Notes: generated from the sequence alone by a model not told the origin. A stretch of DNA of 64,000 bases from Streptomyces sp. NRRL S-31 (GCF_000718775.1 NZ_JOCB01000019.1:1-64000); one strand, 5' to 3'; counted from the first letter of the stretch, positions 1 through 8,705 are shown. Translations and numbers: made by a program.

Positions 1-2
1 TC

Positions 3-92
3 CGCTGGGAGATCCGCGACGACATCCACGAAGGCTTCCTCACCCTGGCATGCGCACTCATCTGCTGGAGACGCCTGAAGTCATTGCGATAG
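3..92 (+). CDS. Transposase C-terminal end (5' part outside window)
   Basis: The window opens inside a reading frame that ends RWEIRDDIHEGFLTLACALI and, a few residues later, a TAG stop at 90-92. This ending (RWEIRxDIHEaFLxLaCaLI) is typical of IS5-superfamily DDE transposases of Streptomyces. Only about 29 codons are visible, so it cannot be said whether the element is intact. The right end of the insertion sequence should lie shortly after 92. Confidence 0.7.
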   Translation, partial: RWEIRDDIHEGFLTLACALICWRRLKSLR

Positions 93-539
93 GAGTTCTA
101 AGGCCTGGTCACGGAGTGCCGCCCGGACCAGCCCGTGGCAGCCACGACTTCACCCGCGATATCTACGACAGCCCTCCCATCCGTCACCACCCGCACGGAA
201 TGGACGCCGGCCGACTCGCGGCCGGTGGACGCCGCTCCAGTCGGGGCCACTCAGTGGCCGGCCTCCCGGACCGTCCGAGCTGCTGCGGGCCGCCCGCCGT
301 CGTGAGGGATCGGGGTGTGCGCGCCGGTCAGCGAGTCGCCTTTGCCTCTGCGCCGGTTCACCACGATCTCCGAGACGGGCGACGGGACCGTCAAGGAAGC
401 TCTCACCATGTCACGTGCCCGGTTGCACGGGATCCTCGGGATTCGGAGAGAGAGGGTGGGACACGGGCCGGCAGCGGCGGGTGGTGCGCGGGGCCGCCCG
501 TTTCGGACGGTCCCGCGCACGCACGGAGCAGGGCTGCGA
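93..539. other. Non-coding stretch between IS end and MMPL gene
   Basis: I see no convincing gene here. Open frames cross it on both strands but none has a family-like protein or a ribosome site. It holds the first copy of a 42-bp repeat (197-238) that recurs near 18.3 kb, and it is probably the region downstream of the MMPL gene plus IS flank. Confidence 0.5.
197..238. repeat. 42-bp dispersed repeat with internal hairpin, copy 1
   Basis: This matches 18336-18377 at 41 of 42 positions; the only difference is G at 231 against T at 18370. The core is an inverted repeat, CCGGCCG-ACTCG-CGGCCGG, a 7-bp stem with a 5-base loop. Both copies lie in non-coding DNA next to decayed sequence. It may be a mobile or palindromic intergenic unit; its function is unknown. 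Confidence 0.7.
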
Positions 540-2786
540 TCAGCTCATGCCGATCCGGTCGTGAGGGGCGAGGTGCTCCGGGTGTCCCGCCTCCCCGTGC
601 CGGGCTCCGGGCTCGGACGGGCGCTGCCCGCGCCGGGCGGACCGGTCGGGCCGTACCGGCCACCACAGCCGGCGGCCGAGCAGGGCGGCGAGCGCCGGGA
701 CCAGCGCGATCGACAGCACGAACGCCGACAGCAGGATGCCGAGTGCCGTCGCGAAGCCGATCTGCTGGGTGGACTGCGACGGGTTCACCGCGAGGCTGCC
801 GAAGGAGCCGGCGAGCACCAGTCCGGCGGTGGCCACGGCCGGGGCCGTGTGCCGCACGGCGCGGGCCACGGCGGGCCGGGCGGGACCCGGGCGCTCCATC
901 TCCTCTCTGATCCTGTCGCTCATCAGGATGTTGTAGTCCGTGCCCAGCGCGACCACGAACAGGAACAGCACCAAGGGGAGGGTGAAGTCGACTCCGGGCT
1001 CGCCCCGCAGGTGCTGGAAGAAGAGGGTGGAGGCGCCGAGGGTGGCGGCGAAGCCGAGGCCGACGGAGATCATCAGCACGGCGGGCGCCAGCAGGCTGCG
1101 CAGCAGCACCAGCAGGATCACCGCGATCAGCGCGGCGGCCACGGGGAAAACGAGCCGCAGGTCCTTGGAGACGGCGGCGGAGACGTCCGCGAAGATCGCC
1201 GCGGTGCCGCCGACATGTGCCTCGGCGCCCGCGGGCGTGTTCCTCCCGACCGTGTCCCGCACCGGCCCGGTGACCAGGTCGCGCGCCCGTCGGCTCTGCG
1301 GGTCGGCCTCCAGGTAGAGGTCGATCCGGGCGGCGTCGCCTGTCTTGTCGAAGACGGCACGGCCGACCTGGCCGACGCCCTCGGTGCGGCGCAGTGCCTG
1401 GACGAGGGAGTCGACGCCCCGCCGGCCGAGGACGTCGCCGTTGCTGCTCGTGACGTAGACGCCGGTCGGGTCGGAGACCCCGGCGGGCAGGGCCCGGGAG
1501 ATCTCGGCGGCGGTGGCGGCGGCCGGGGTGTCGGAGGAGCCGCCGCCCGTGCCGAAGTCCATCCTCATGCCGATCGTTCCGGCGGCCAGAGCTCCCAGCA
1601 GTGCGACCGCGCCCATCGTCACGGCGACCGGCCGCCGGGTGATCAGGTCGCCGAAGCGAGCGGCCGATCCCTCGCGGGGCGTGCGCTTCAGGGCGCGCGA
1701 CGGCCAGAACATCCGGCGGCCCGTGGCCGCCAGCAGGGCGGGCATGAAGGTGAGACTGGCCAGCAGCATGACGAGGACGGAGACCGCGATGGCCGGGCCG
1801 AGCACCCGGAACTGCCCGAAGCCGGCCAGACCGAGGGTGGCGAAGGCGGCGACGATGGTGAGCGCCGCCGAGGTGATGGCGGAACCCACGCGTCCGGTCA
1901 CCTCGCCCGCCACGTCGCGGGCGTTCCGTCCGGGTTGTGCGCGCAGACGCTCCCGGAAGCGGAACAGCAGGAAGAGGAAGTAGTCGATGCCGATGCCGAG
2001 GAGTACGACACTGATGAGCGACGGTGTGGAGGGGTCGAGTCTGATGCCGGTGAGCAGGGCCGCGCCGACCACGGCCCCGCCGGCCGCGCCGCCGACCAGG
2101 GAGACCGCGACCAGTGGCAGCAGCGCCGCCGCCAGGCTGCGGAACACCAGTACGTTCAGCAGGAGGATCAGGCCGACGGTGAGGATCGATGCCACCATGC
2201 CGGTGGTCTTCTCCGCGTCGGCGCTGTCGACCATGTCGGCCAGCCCGCCGGTGAATCCGGTGCGCAGTCCTTCCTTCTCGTACGCACGGGCCGCGCTGTC
2301 CCGGAATTCCCTGAAGACGCTCTGCAAACCGGGGTCGATGGAATTGCCGGACAGTCCGACCTGGAAGAGAACGAAAGCCCCGTGGGGTGCCTCCGTTCCG
2401 GCCCCTATTCTCGGCGTCTGCGAATAGTCCTCGGCCAGGAAGTCCGGCTCGTCCGCGGCCTTCGGCATCGTCACCCGCTGCTGCCCGAGCGCGGCGGCGG
2501 TGGCCCGCGCGCGCCGCTGGTCGGCGGCGCCGAGCGGCTTGCCGTCGGACCGTTTCACCAGCATGGTCACCGAGTTGGCGTCCGGTTTGACACCGAACTT
2601 CTCCTCGGCGGTCTTCAGGGCGGCCGCCGAGTCGTAGGTGTCGGGCAGGAAGCCGCCGATCTGACTTTCGGTGACGCGGTACATCAACGGCTGGCTGAGT
2701 ACGGTGAGCCCGATGCCCAGCAGTATCCAGAGGGTGATGACCTTCCATGGATTTCTCGTGGAGAATCCGGTCAGGGCGCGAATCAC
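540..2786 (-). CDS. MMPL/RND-family transporter
   Basis: Large membrane exporter of the MMPL (RND superfamily) type, about 748 residues, in two homologous halves. Each half has one membrane segment, a large extracytoplasmic domain and a block of five membrane segments. Recognisable parts are the N-terminal helix (WKVITLWILLGIGLTVLS), the first-half core (LGIGIDYFLFLLFRFRE) and the second-half core (VVALGTDYNILMSDRIREE), each with the family's Gly-Asp-Tyr membrane motif. GTG at 2784-2786 is chosen because GGGAG lies 7 bases upstream and protein-like sequence begins there. Such proteins export lipids, antibiotics or other hydrophobic molecules; the substrate here is unknown. The divergent two-component genes across a 330-bp gap may control it (inference). 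Confidence 0.9.
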   Translation of the reverse strand: MIRALTGFSTRNPWKVITLWILLGIGLTVLSQPLMYRVTESQIGGFLPDTYDSAAALKTAEEKFGVKPDANSVTMLVKRSDGKPLGAADQRRARATAAALGQQRVTMPKAADEPDFLAEDYSQTPRIGAGTEAPHGAFVLFQVGLSGNSIDPGLQSVFREFRDSAARAYEKEGLRTGFTGGLADMVDSADAEKTTGMVASILTVGLILLLNVLVFRSLAAALLPLVAVSLVGGAAGGAVVGAALLTGIRLDPSTPSLISVVLLGIGIDYFLFLLFRFRERLRAQPGRNARDVAGEVTGRVGSAITSAALTIVAAFATLGLAGFGQFRVLGPAIAVSVLVMLLASLTFMPALLAATGRRMFWPSRALKRTPREGSAARFGDLITRRPVAVTMGAVALLGALAAGTIGMRMDFGTGGGSSDTPAAATAAEISRALPAGVSDPTGVYVTSSNGDVLGRRGVDSLVQALRRTEGVGQVGRAVFDKTGDAARIDLYLEADPQSRRARDLVTGPVRDTVGRNTPAGAEAHVGGTAAIFADVSAAVSKDLRLVFPVAAALIAVILLVLLRSLLAPAVLMISVGLGFAATLGASTLFFQHLRGEPGVDFTLPLVLFLFVVALGTDYNILMSDRIREEMERPGPARPAVARAVRHTAPAVATAGLVLAGSFGSLAVNPSQSTQQIGFATALGILLSAFVLSIALVPALAALLGRRLWWPVRPDRSARRGQRPSEPGARHGEAGHPEHLAPHDRIGMS

Positions 2787-3114
2787 GGGGGCTCCCGTTC
2801 GGTGCGGTCTCGGACAGTGCCCCTCAAGCGAACCAGCGGAATTCACGGATGCCGTCCGAGCGCGGGATGAGAAACGGCATGGGCCCCGGGGGCCGGGCGC
2901 CGCCGGGACCAGGACCATGGTCCTGGTCCGTGCCTCGGCCCCGGGTCGCACTCCGGGAGGGTGCGCCGCTGCCAGAATGACGGAAGGAACAGAGGACGGC
3001 AGCGACGAATGACCGCGGGACCGCGTCACGGCAGGACCGGGTGACCGCGGGTCGAATGACGGCACGGCGGACGCCTGGCCGGGCCGTCTCGGAAGCAGCA
3101 GCGAGAGGAAGACC

Positions 3115-4338
3115 ATGCCGACGCCCCGTAACCCCTGGCCGACGCGTCGAGGTTTCGGACGGCCGTTCGGATCGCAGGGAGTCGCGGGGCTGGTGTGGAC
3201 CCGCGACGACGCCCTGGTCACCGTCGGCGCCGCCGTGGTGGACCTCCTCGGTTACACGACGATCCCCGAACTCAGGGACGGGTCCGTCACGGTGGCCGGC
3301 CTGCTGCTGTCGGTGCTGTCCGCGCTGCCCCTGCTCTTCCGGCGCCGCCACCCGCTTCCGGTCATGGCCGCGGTCCTGGCGCTCGGTGCGCTGCTGAACC
3401 TGATCGTGCCGGCGGAGCAGCACTTCGGCGCGGTGCTGACGGTGGCCCTGTACTCCACCGCCCGCGCCTCCCGCCCGGTGCCGACGGCGGCCGCGGCCGC
3501 CGCGGCGGTGGCACTCTCCGTCTTCCCCCGCAAGTTCTCCCAGCTCACCTTCCTCAACGTGTTCGGCGCCTGTTTCGCCGCCGGTCTCGTCGTCGTCGCG
3601 GCCCTCGTGGTCAACAGCTGGCAGCGGAAGACCGAGGCCAACCGCCGGCTCCTCGCCGAACGCGCGGTGGCCGAGGAACGCAGGCGCATCGCACGGGAAC
3701 TGCACGACATCATCGCCCACCACATCACCACCATGCAGCTCATGGCGGGCGGCGCCCGGGCCAACCTCGGGGACCCCGGTGTCGCGCGCGGGGCACTGAT
3801 CACCCTGGAGGAGTCGGGGCGGCTCGCGCTGCGCGAGATGCGGCAACTCCTCGACGTACTGCGGGCGGACGACGCCGCCGCACCGGGCCCACAGGGCGTA
3901 CCGGAGGCCCCGCAGCCCGGTGTGGCGGACCTCGACCGCCTGGTGAAGGAGTCCCGGCAGGCCGGGCAGCCCTCCGCCCTCACCGTCGTCGGCGACCCCG
4001 GCCCGCTGCCCCCGGTCGTCGGTCTCACCGTCTACCGGATCGTCCAGGAGGCACTGACCAACGCCCGCAAGCACGCCGGACCCACCGTCCCCACGGAGAT
4101 TCACCTGGTCTGCCTGCCGGAACGGCTCACCCTCAGTGTCACCGACCGGGGCGCGTACGACGGTGCGGAGCCCGCCGAAGCGCTCCGCGGCGGCAGCGGA
4201 TACGGTCTGACCGGTATGCGCGAACGCGTCGCCCTGCACGGCGGCACCCTGGAGGCCGGGCCGTTGCCCGGCGGCGGCTTCCGGGTCGCGGCGAGCCTGC
4301 CGCTGGAACCGCGCCCGAACGAGAACGAGGTGAGCTGA
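3115..4338 (+). CDS. NarL/DesK-type sensor histidine kinase
   Basis: Sensor kinase of 407 residues. An N-terminal block of hydrophobic membrane segments (about residues 20-175) is followed by a HisKA_3 dimerisation domain with the phospho-acceptor in EERRRIARELHDIIAHHIT. A HATPase domain follows, with an N-box (QEALTNARKHAG) and a G-box (GSGYGLTGMRERV). The ATG at 3115 has AGAGGAAGA upstream. It is followed after three bases by its response regulator, so the two form an operon. It lies divergent from the MMPL exporter, a common arrangement for cell-envelope or drug-sensing pairs. The signal is not identifiable. Confidence 0.95.
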   Translation: MPTPRNPWPTRRGFGRPFGSQGVAGLVWTRDDALVTVGAAVVDLLGYTTIPELRDGSVTVAGLLLSVLSALPLLFRRRHPLPVMAAVLALGALLNLIVPAEQHFGAVLTVALYSTARASRPVPTAAAAAAAVALSVFPRKFSQLTFLNVFGACFAAGLVVVAALVVNSWQRKTEANRRLLAERAVAEERRRIARELHDIIAHHITTMQLMAGGARANLGDPGVARGALITLEESGRLALREMRQLLDVLRADDAAAPGPQGVPEAPQPGVADLDRLVKESRQAGQPSALTVVGDPGPLPPVVGLTVYRIVQEALTNARKHAGPTVPTEIHLVCLPERLTLSVTDRGAYDGAEPAEALRGGSGYGLTGMRERVALHGGTLEAGPLPGGGFRVAASLPLEPRPNENEVS

Positions 4339-4341
4339 CCG

Positions 4342-5058
4342 GTGCCCGACGCCGTGGCCGAGTCCCGTGACCCGATCCGCGTGCTGATCGCGGACGACCA
4401 GCCGCTCGTCCGCCGCGGCCTGGCCCTCATCCTCGGGCCGGACCCGGCCGTCACCGTGGTCGCCGAGGCCGAGAACGGCGAACAGGCCGTCGCCCTGGCC
4501 CGCGAACACCGTCCCGACGTGGTGGTGATGGACATCCGGATGCCGGTGCTGGACGGCGTGGCCGCCACCGAGCGGCTGGCGCGCGACCTCCCCGAGTGCC
4601 GGGTACTCGCCCTCAGCACCTTCGACCTGGACGAGTACGTGGTCTCCGCCCTGCGCGCGGGCGCCTGCGGCTTCCTGCCCAAGGACAGTTCTCCCGAGGA
4701 ACTGGTCGCGGCGATCCGTACCGTCCGCACCGGTGAGGCCGTGGTCGCGCCGCGTCTGCTGACCCGGCTGATCTCCGCCTACGTCAGGACCGAGCTGTCC
4801 GCGCACCGGCCCCGGAGGCAGCCCACCGCGGAGCATGCCGACGGCCTCACCCCGCGCGAGAGGGAGGTCTGGCGGCTGCTGGCCACCGGGCTGGACAACG
4901 GGGAGATCGCCCGGACGATGGAGATCAGTGTCTCCACCGTGAAGAACTACATCACCAGCATCTTCGACAAGCTCGGCGTCCGGGACCGGGCCCAGGCGGT
5001 CATCGCGGCCTACGAGTCCGGTCTGGTGGAGGCCCGGCAGCCGGCCGAGACGGACTGA
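4342..5058 (+). CDS. LuxR/NarL-family response regulator
   Basis: Response regulator of 238 residues that partners the kinase just upstream. The receiver domain starts at VLIADDQPLVRRGLALIL (acidic pair and switch region). It carries the phosphorylated Asp in VVVMDIRMP and the conserved Lys in GFLPKDSSPEEL. The C-terminal LuxR helix-turn-helix is clear (LTPREREVWRLLATGLDNGE, then STVKNYITSIFDKLGVRDR). The GTG start at 4342 follows the kinase stop by three bases, indicating translational coupling. Likely targets are the divergent MMPL gene and itself (inference). Confidence 0.95.
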   Translation: MPDAVAESRDPIRVLIADDQPLVRRGLALILGPDPAVTVVAEAENGEQAVALAREHRPDVVVMDIRMPVLDGVAATERLARDLPECRVLALSTFDLDEYVVSALRAGACGFLPKDSSPEELVAAIRTVRTGEAVVAPRLLTRLISAYVRTELSAHRPRRQPTAEHADGLTPREREVWRLLATGLDNGEIARTMEISVSTVKNYITSIFDKLGVRDRAQAVIAAYESGLVEARQPAETD

Positions 5059-5076
5059 CTCCCGCGGACGGCCCGG

Positions 5077-5110
5077 CCCGTACCCCGGCCGGGCCCGTAC
5101 CCCGGCCGGG
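5077..5110. repeat. Tandem 17-bp palindromic repeat, likely terminator
   Basis: Two exact copies of CCCGTACCCCGGCCGGG abut at 5077-5093 and 5094-5110, just after the response-regulator stop. Each contains CCCGGCCGGG, which can fold on itself. This is a plausible factor-independent end for the two-component operon, although there is no T-run. Confidence 0.5.
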
Positions 5111-5180
5111 TTCCGGCCCGGCCCGCCGCCGAGTGGACGCGCCGGTGCTGTCGCCGCTCGGGTCCGCGAGAAGCGAGGCG

Positions 5181-5534
5181 CGGTTCGAAGTTTTCCAGGC
5201 GCAGGCACAGGGCCGTCAGCGGAGTCTTCAGCTGAGGTGACGCCTCGGAGGCGAAGGCCTGCTGAGTCTGCAGCAGGTGCTGGAGCCGGGTCGCGGTTCT
5301 CGTCAACGACGCGGTGAGACGGCGCAGTTCCGGAGGTCCCTGGCCGGCGGCCGGTGGATCGGTGATCCGGCCTCCGGCGAGTTGTGCGGTGGCGCGTTCG
5401 AGGGTCTGGAGCGGAGGGGTGACGGAGCGGGCGAGAGCGCAGCCGATCACGGAGACGGCGGCCAGGACGCCGAGCCCGGCAGCCGCGAGGACCAGCCAGG
5501 TGGCGTGGACCTTCGCCGTGATCGGCCCGAGGAG
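5181..5534 (-). pseudogene. Sensor histidine kinase remnant (HAMP-HisKA fragment)
   Basis: This fragment reads as the middle of an OmpR-type sensor kinase. A membrane segment (WLVLAAAGLGVLAAVSVIGC) leads into a HAMP linker (ARSVTPPLQTLERATAQLAG) and then the start of the H-box, AFASEASPQLKTPLTALCLR. In the family the phospho-accepting His sits where this copy has Pro (ASHQLRTPL becomes ASPQLKTPL). The N-terminal sensor region is missing, and similarity stops after the H-box with no ATPase domain. It is therefore truncated at both ends and lacks its catalytic residue. Confidence 0.7.
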
Positions 5535-5686
5535 ATAGGTGGTCCGCAACCCGATCGTCGGGATGCCTGTGACTCGCAGGACTACACGATGTGAGACCTG
5601 CCGGGCGTGACACGGCACTGCCCGTAGCGGAACCCTCGAGCCAGAGGTGGACACCAGGGCCGTACAGAACCACCTCTCAATCACCG

Positions 5687-5720
5687 AACGGCGCAGACCC
5701 CCGCGGGGGCCTGCGCCGTT
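5687..5720. terminator. Strong perfect hairpin
   Basis: The arms AACGGCGCAG (5687-5696) and CTGCGCCGTT (5711-5720) are perfect complements and enclose a second palindrome, CCCCCGCGGGGG. No T-run follows on either strand, so this could be a transcription end or an IS-associated structure. It lies between decayed genes. Confidence 0.45.
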
Positions 5721-5856
5721 CTTGGTCTCAACAAGCGCGCTCTTGTGACACCTATCGTGCTTCGGCTCAGCACCCACATCCAGATGGAGCCCATGACCAC
5801 CCGTACGGATGGCAGCTGGTCGTCCGTGACGTCATGCCTGTCCCTGCGCGCTGACG

Positions 5857-6371
5857 TCAGCGGCAGGTGACGGCGTAGCCCGCGTCGTTGACGGCGTGGG
5901 TCCATACGTCGCGGTCGAACCACTTGGTGATGTTCGGCTGCACCTCGGTGATGGTGCGCATCCTGGCTTCCCAGCCGTGTCCGGCCGGGCCGCGACTGCC
6001 GTCGCAGCCGGTGCAGCCGTCCTCGCCGTGGATGTGGCCGGTCCGGACAGCCTCGGCTGCCCCAGCTTCGCTTCCTTCAGCGTCCACTCCCCCAGGGCCG
6101 GGAGGGACTTGGCGGGCACATCCAGGACCAGGCCGCCGGTGCAGTACGCCAGCACCTGCCCGTCGGTGTCGACGTCGACGACCGCGAGCGGCCCGTTCTC
6201 GAACCGCGGATCGGTGCCGCCCGCCGGGGTGCCGGCCGGGACCGCCTTCTTCGCACTCGGGCGGCGCGACATCGACGACGTCCTGGTGGTGCGTGCCGGA
6301 CGCGGCGCGGCCGCCGGAGCGGCAGCGACATGGGCAGGGGCAGGGGCCTGGGTGAGTGCCCCTACGAACAC
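5857..6371 (-). pseudogene. Frameshifted hypothetical protein
   Basis: Two frames on the minus strand fit together as one protein. The upstream frame (from about 6371) has a low-complexity Ala/Pro/Arg N-terminus, then a globular stretch (GPLAVVDVDTDGQVLAYCTG, LDVPAKSLPALGEWTLKEAK). Near 6050 the sense shifts into the frame ending at 5857, which carries HGEDGCTGCDGSRGPAGHGW and then WFDRDVWTHAVNDAGYAVTCR. The Cys-x2-Cys and the natural-looking end suggest a real gene broken by one indel. I do not recognise the function; it resembles plasmid-type hypothetical proteins. A base-calling error would also explain it. Confidence 0.5.
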
Positions 6372-6399
6372 CGGCCTGTGAGTGAAGGCGACGGCGTGC

Positions 6400-6984
6400 T
6401 CAGGCAGCGGTGACCGCGTCTGCGTGAGCGGCCCGCAGCAGGGTGCGGGCGGCGTCCTTGGCGTGACGCGCGGGCTCTGGAGACCCGGAGATGGCCGCTG
6501 TGGTCATCGCGCCCTCGGCGAGGGGAACGAGCTGGTCGGTCAGCCATGTGGGAGCGTCCGCGGCGGCCACGAGATCGGCGAGATAGCGCCGGAAGGCATC
6601 CTTGTGGGCCTTCGCGATGTCGGCCACGGCCTGGGACGTCGCCCCCAGTTCCCCGAAGGAGTTGATGAAGCCGCAGCCGCGGTAGTCCGGCTCGCTGAAC
6701 CAGCGGTACAGCCAGTCGAAGACCGCCAGAATCCGCTGCGTAGGTGAGTCGTGGGCATCCACGTACCGAGCCAGATCATGGAGCCACCTCGCGTCCCGCC
6801 GCTTCAGGTACGCCTCGACCAGGGTGTCCTTGGAAGGGAAGATCTGGTACAGGCGCTTGAGGGGCACGCCGGAGGCGGTGCGGATCGCATCCATTCCCAC
6901 CGACTGTATGCCTCGGCCGTAGAACAGTTCCTCGGCAGCGTCGAGGATCCGCTGCTCAGTCGTTTCGAGCTCCACTTCGATCAC
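6400..6984 (-). CDS. TetR-family transcriptional regulator
   Basis: Repressor-type protein of 194 residues. The N-terminal helix-turn-helix is standard (RILDAAEELFYGRGIQSVGM, then LKRLYQIFPSKDTLVEAYLK). The C-terminal ligand domain includes YRGCGFINSFGELG, typical of the YxxGCxxxN group of TetR proteins. The start is GTG at 6982-6984. A GAACGTTC palindrome lies about 15 bases upstream, suggesting self-regulation. Related sites occur at 7.77 and 8.55 kb, so it may also control the ATP-binding protein and the NTF2 gene (inference). Confidence 0.92.
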   Translation of the reverse strand: MIEVELETTEQRILDAAEELFYGRGIQSVGMDAIRTASGVPLKRLYQIFPSKDTLVEAYLKRRDARWLHDLARYVDAHDSPTQRILAVFDWLYRWFSEPDYRGCGFINSFGELGATSQAVADIAKAHKDAFRRYLADLVAAADAPTWLTDQLVPLAEGAMTTAAISGSPEPARHAKDAARTLLRAAHADAVTAA

Positions 6985-6998
6985 CCATTCCCGGAAAC

Positions 6999-7006
6999 GA
7001 ACGTTC
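6999..7006. promoter_or_regulatory. Candidate TetR operator core GAACGTTC
   Basis: An 8-bp palindrome within AAACGAACGTTCTCTTAC, directly upstream of the TetR start at 6984. It shares GAAC/GTTC half-sites with the palindromes at 8553-8568 and 8587-8602. Autoregulation is inferred. Confidence 0.5.
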
Positions 7007-7073
7007 TCTTACAGTACAGCGCTCCAGGTCGCAAGGTACATTCCCGGGCGCGGGCCGGACCGTCGCCGTAACG

Positions 7074-7104
7074 CAGCCTGCCCGGAGCGAGGCCGGGCAG
7101 GCTG
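7074..7104 (-). terminator. Hairpin after the ATP-binding protein gene
   Basis: CAGCCTGCCCGG pairs perfectly with CCGGGCAGGCTG across a 7-base loop. It begins 18 bases beyond the end of the minus-strand gene at 7122 and lies before the next minus-strand gene, so it probably ends that transcript. There is no clear T-run. Confidence 0.6.
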
Positions 7105-7121
7105 CCCTCTGCACTGCCCTC

Positions 7122-7607
7122 TCAAGCGAGCACAAGGCCCGCCCGGGATGGCCCCGGCCGGTGCGTGGCGACGCGCACATCAGCGCGGTCCCGTCGGCGA
7201 TGCCGTTCCTCAAGGGCACTGGTGCAGCGGTGGGGCGAGGGCGCCGTGGCGCCGGGGTCCGCAACCTCGATACGCACGGCGCGGCCTTCGAACGTGAGGC
7301 TCACGATCATGTCGGCCCGTCCGTGCTGGGCCGCGTTCCCCGCAAGCTCGCCGACGATCAGCAGGACGGAGTCCTGATCCTCCGGGACGACGTCCCATCG
7401 GGCCAGCAGGGACGCGGCGAAGTGGCGGGCGGTGTGTACCCACCGCTCCTCGGCGGGAAGGGCGATCATGCCGTGCCGGTGCATGCCCGTACGAGCATGG
7501 GCCAGCGCCGGGGCCACGGGGGCTGTCCGGGGCTGCTCGCCGGCCAAGGGCAGCGACATCGGAGGGGGTTGCGCTGCGGTGTGCGAGAGGGTCATGGGAA
7601 CGCCCAT
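7122..7607 (-). CDS. ATP-binding protein, RsbW/anti-sigma-like HATPase
   Basis: A single-domain GHKL ATPase like the many regulatory ATP-binding proteins of Streptomyces. The N-box is clear (SVLLIVGELAGNAAQHGRAD), followed by VSLTFEGRAVRIEVADPG, the family's D-x-G region. The expected glycine-rich G2 box (GRGL) is not seen; the last 40 residues become Arg-rich and unfamiliar, so the C-terminus may be shifted or replaced. The ATG at 7607 is preferred because GGAAAG lies 6 bases upstream; a longer form from 7640 is possible. Such proteins usually bind anti-sigma antagonists or sigma factors; the partner is unknown. Confidence 0.7.
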   Translation of the reverse strand: MGVPMTLSHTAAQPPPMSLPLAGEQPRTAPVAPALAHARTGMHRHGMIALPAEERWVHTARHFAASLLARWDVVPEDQDSVLLIVGELAGNAAQHGRADMIVSLTFEGRAVRIEVADPGATAPSPHRCTSALEERHRRRDRADVRVATHRPGPSRAGLVLA

Positions 7608-7771
7608 CTGAACTTTCCGAGCCCACACCAGGAGGCTCATGTTCTGCAGCTTCTTTGCCCTCGGCCCTGGATTGGGTCGGCGTCAGGGCCGAGGCGGCGG
7701 TCCTGCGGCACTCGCGGCGGCCGAACCGGCAATCCGTCCGGCCAGCGGTGACAGCGCCGTGAGCCTCCAGC

Positions 7772-7817
7772 TGAGAACGATCGCTCCGTCGATTGAGATC
7801 AGCCTAGATCGTTCTCA
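7772..7817. promoter_or_regulatory. Spaced inverted repeat matching the local TetR half-site
   Basis: TGAGAACGATC (7772-7782) and its exact complement GATCGTTCTCA (7807-7817) face each other across 24 bases. The 7641-8015 interval has no convincing gene. The repeat matches the GAGAACGA half-site of the perfect palindrome at 8553-8568, so these may be two operator half-sites or a looped operator (inference). Confidence 0.45.
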
Positions 7818-8015
7818 GCGCAAGAGGGATACGCTGAACTGCCGAACTCTGGAGCAACGCCCCACGCTCACCGCAGGTGAGAGGGCCTTCAATGCCTGCG
7901 AGGGACTCCTGAGCCCACAGGCACGCGGCGGCCCCTGCCGCGGTACAGCCTCACGCACGAACGGCCCGCCGTAGATCCGGCGTCGGGCCCGGATCCACGG
8001 CGCGGGGGCGGCCGG

Positions 8016-8489
8016 TCAGAAGCCGAAATCGCTGAGGCCGGGGTGGTCGTCGGGACGGCGGCCCAGCGGCCAGAAGTACTTGCGCTCGGATTCGGCGATC
8101 GGGAGGGTGTTGATGGATGCGTGGCGGGTGTGCATCAGGCCGTGCTCGTCGTATTCCCAGTTCTCGTTGCCGTAGGAGCGGTACCAGTTCCCGGCGTCGT
8201 CGCGGTGCTCGTAGGCGAAGCGCACGGCGATGCGGTTGCCGTCGTAGGCCCACAGCTCCTTGATCAGCCGATAGTCGAGCTCGGCGGTCCACTTGCGGGT
8301 CAGCAACGCGACGATCGCCTCTCGGCCCGTGGCGAACTCCGAGCGGTTGCGCCACCGCGAGTCCACCGTGTAGCCCAGTGACACCTTCTGCGGGTCACGG
8401 GTGTTCCACGCGTCCTCGGCCAGTCGGACCTTCTCGATGGCGGTCTCCCGGGTGAACGGGGGCACCGGCGGGCGGGTCGTGTCGGTCAT
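8016..8489 (-). CDS. DUF1348 / NTF2-like family protein
   Basis: A compact protein of 157 residues that matches the DUF1348 group of nuclear-transport-factor-2-like proteins along its length. Landmarks are [20 protein letters not shown], then [16 protein letters not shown], then [20 protein letters not shown] and the ending [19 protein letters not shown]. The family adopts a cone-shaped fold; no reaction is established. AAGGAG lies 11 bases before the ATG at 8489. Two palindromic operators sit 65-115 bp upstream, and the divergent TetR gene is reduced to a stub, so regulation here is probably rewired. Confidence 0.9.
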   Translation of the reverse strand: MTDTTRPPVPPFTRETAIEKVRLAEDAWNTRDPQKVSLGYTVDSRWRNRSEFATGREAIVALLTRKWTAELDYRLIKELWAYDGNRIAVRFAYEHRDDAGNWYRSYGNENWEYDEHGLMHTRHASINTLPIAESERKYFWPLGRRPDDHPGLSDFGF

Positions 8490-8552
8490 ATCGACTCAGC
8501 TCCTTCGAACTCTGGGGCTCGCGAAGGTCCAGGGGCCCCTCGAAAGCCATCG

Positions 8553-8602
8553 GAGAACGATCGTTCTCGCGACATCCACTAGCGTAGAGAACGTTGGTTC
8601 TC
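8553..8602. promoter_or_regulatory. Two tandem TetR-type operators
   Basis: GAGAACGATCGTTCTC (8553-8568) is a perfect 16-bp palindrome. GAGAACGTTGGTTCTC (8587-8602) is a near-perfect second copy centred 34 bp away. They lie between the DUF1348 gene (minus) and a truncated TetR start (plus), the usual site for a divergent TetR-controlled promoter. Confidence 0.75.
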
Positions 8603-8622
8603 CGTGCAAGGGGGCATAGACG

Positions 8623-8692
8623 CTGGACCAGGAAACGGCACGTGAGCGCGCGCTCGAAGCCGCCGAGGAGCTGTTCCACAGCCGGGGCTGGC
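8623..8692 (+). pseudogene. TetR N-terminal stub
   Basis: The frame reads LDQETARERALEAAEELFHS, followed by RGW: helix 1 and the start of the helix-turn-helix of a TetR regulator. It stops resembling the family at 8692, where unrelated sequence begins. The two operators upstream suggest it once repressed the divergent DUF1348 gene. Confidence 0.65.
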
Positions 8693-8705
8693 TACCGGCA
8701 CCGGC

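Noticed and set aside
315..2870. Long plus-strand open frame of about 850 codons opposite the MMPL gene
   Set aside because: It is the antisense shadow of a GC-rich gene: low-complexity Gly/Arg/Ala protein, no family motif and no ribosome site.
2824..5673. Minus-strand open frame of about 950 codons across the two-component genes
   Set aside because: It lies antisense to the clear kinase and response regulator, with Arg/Gly/His-rich composition and no domain.
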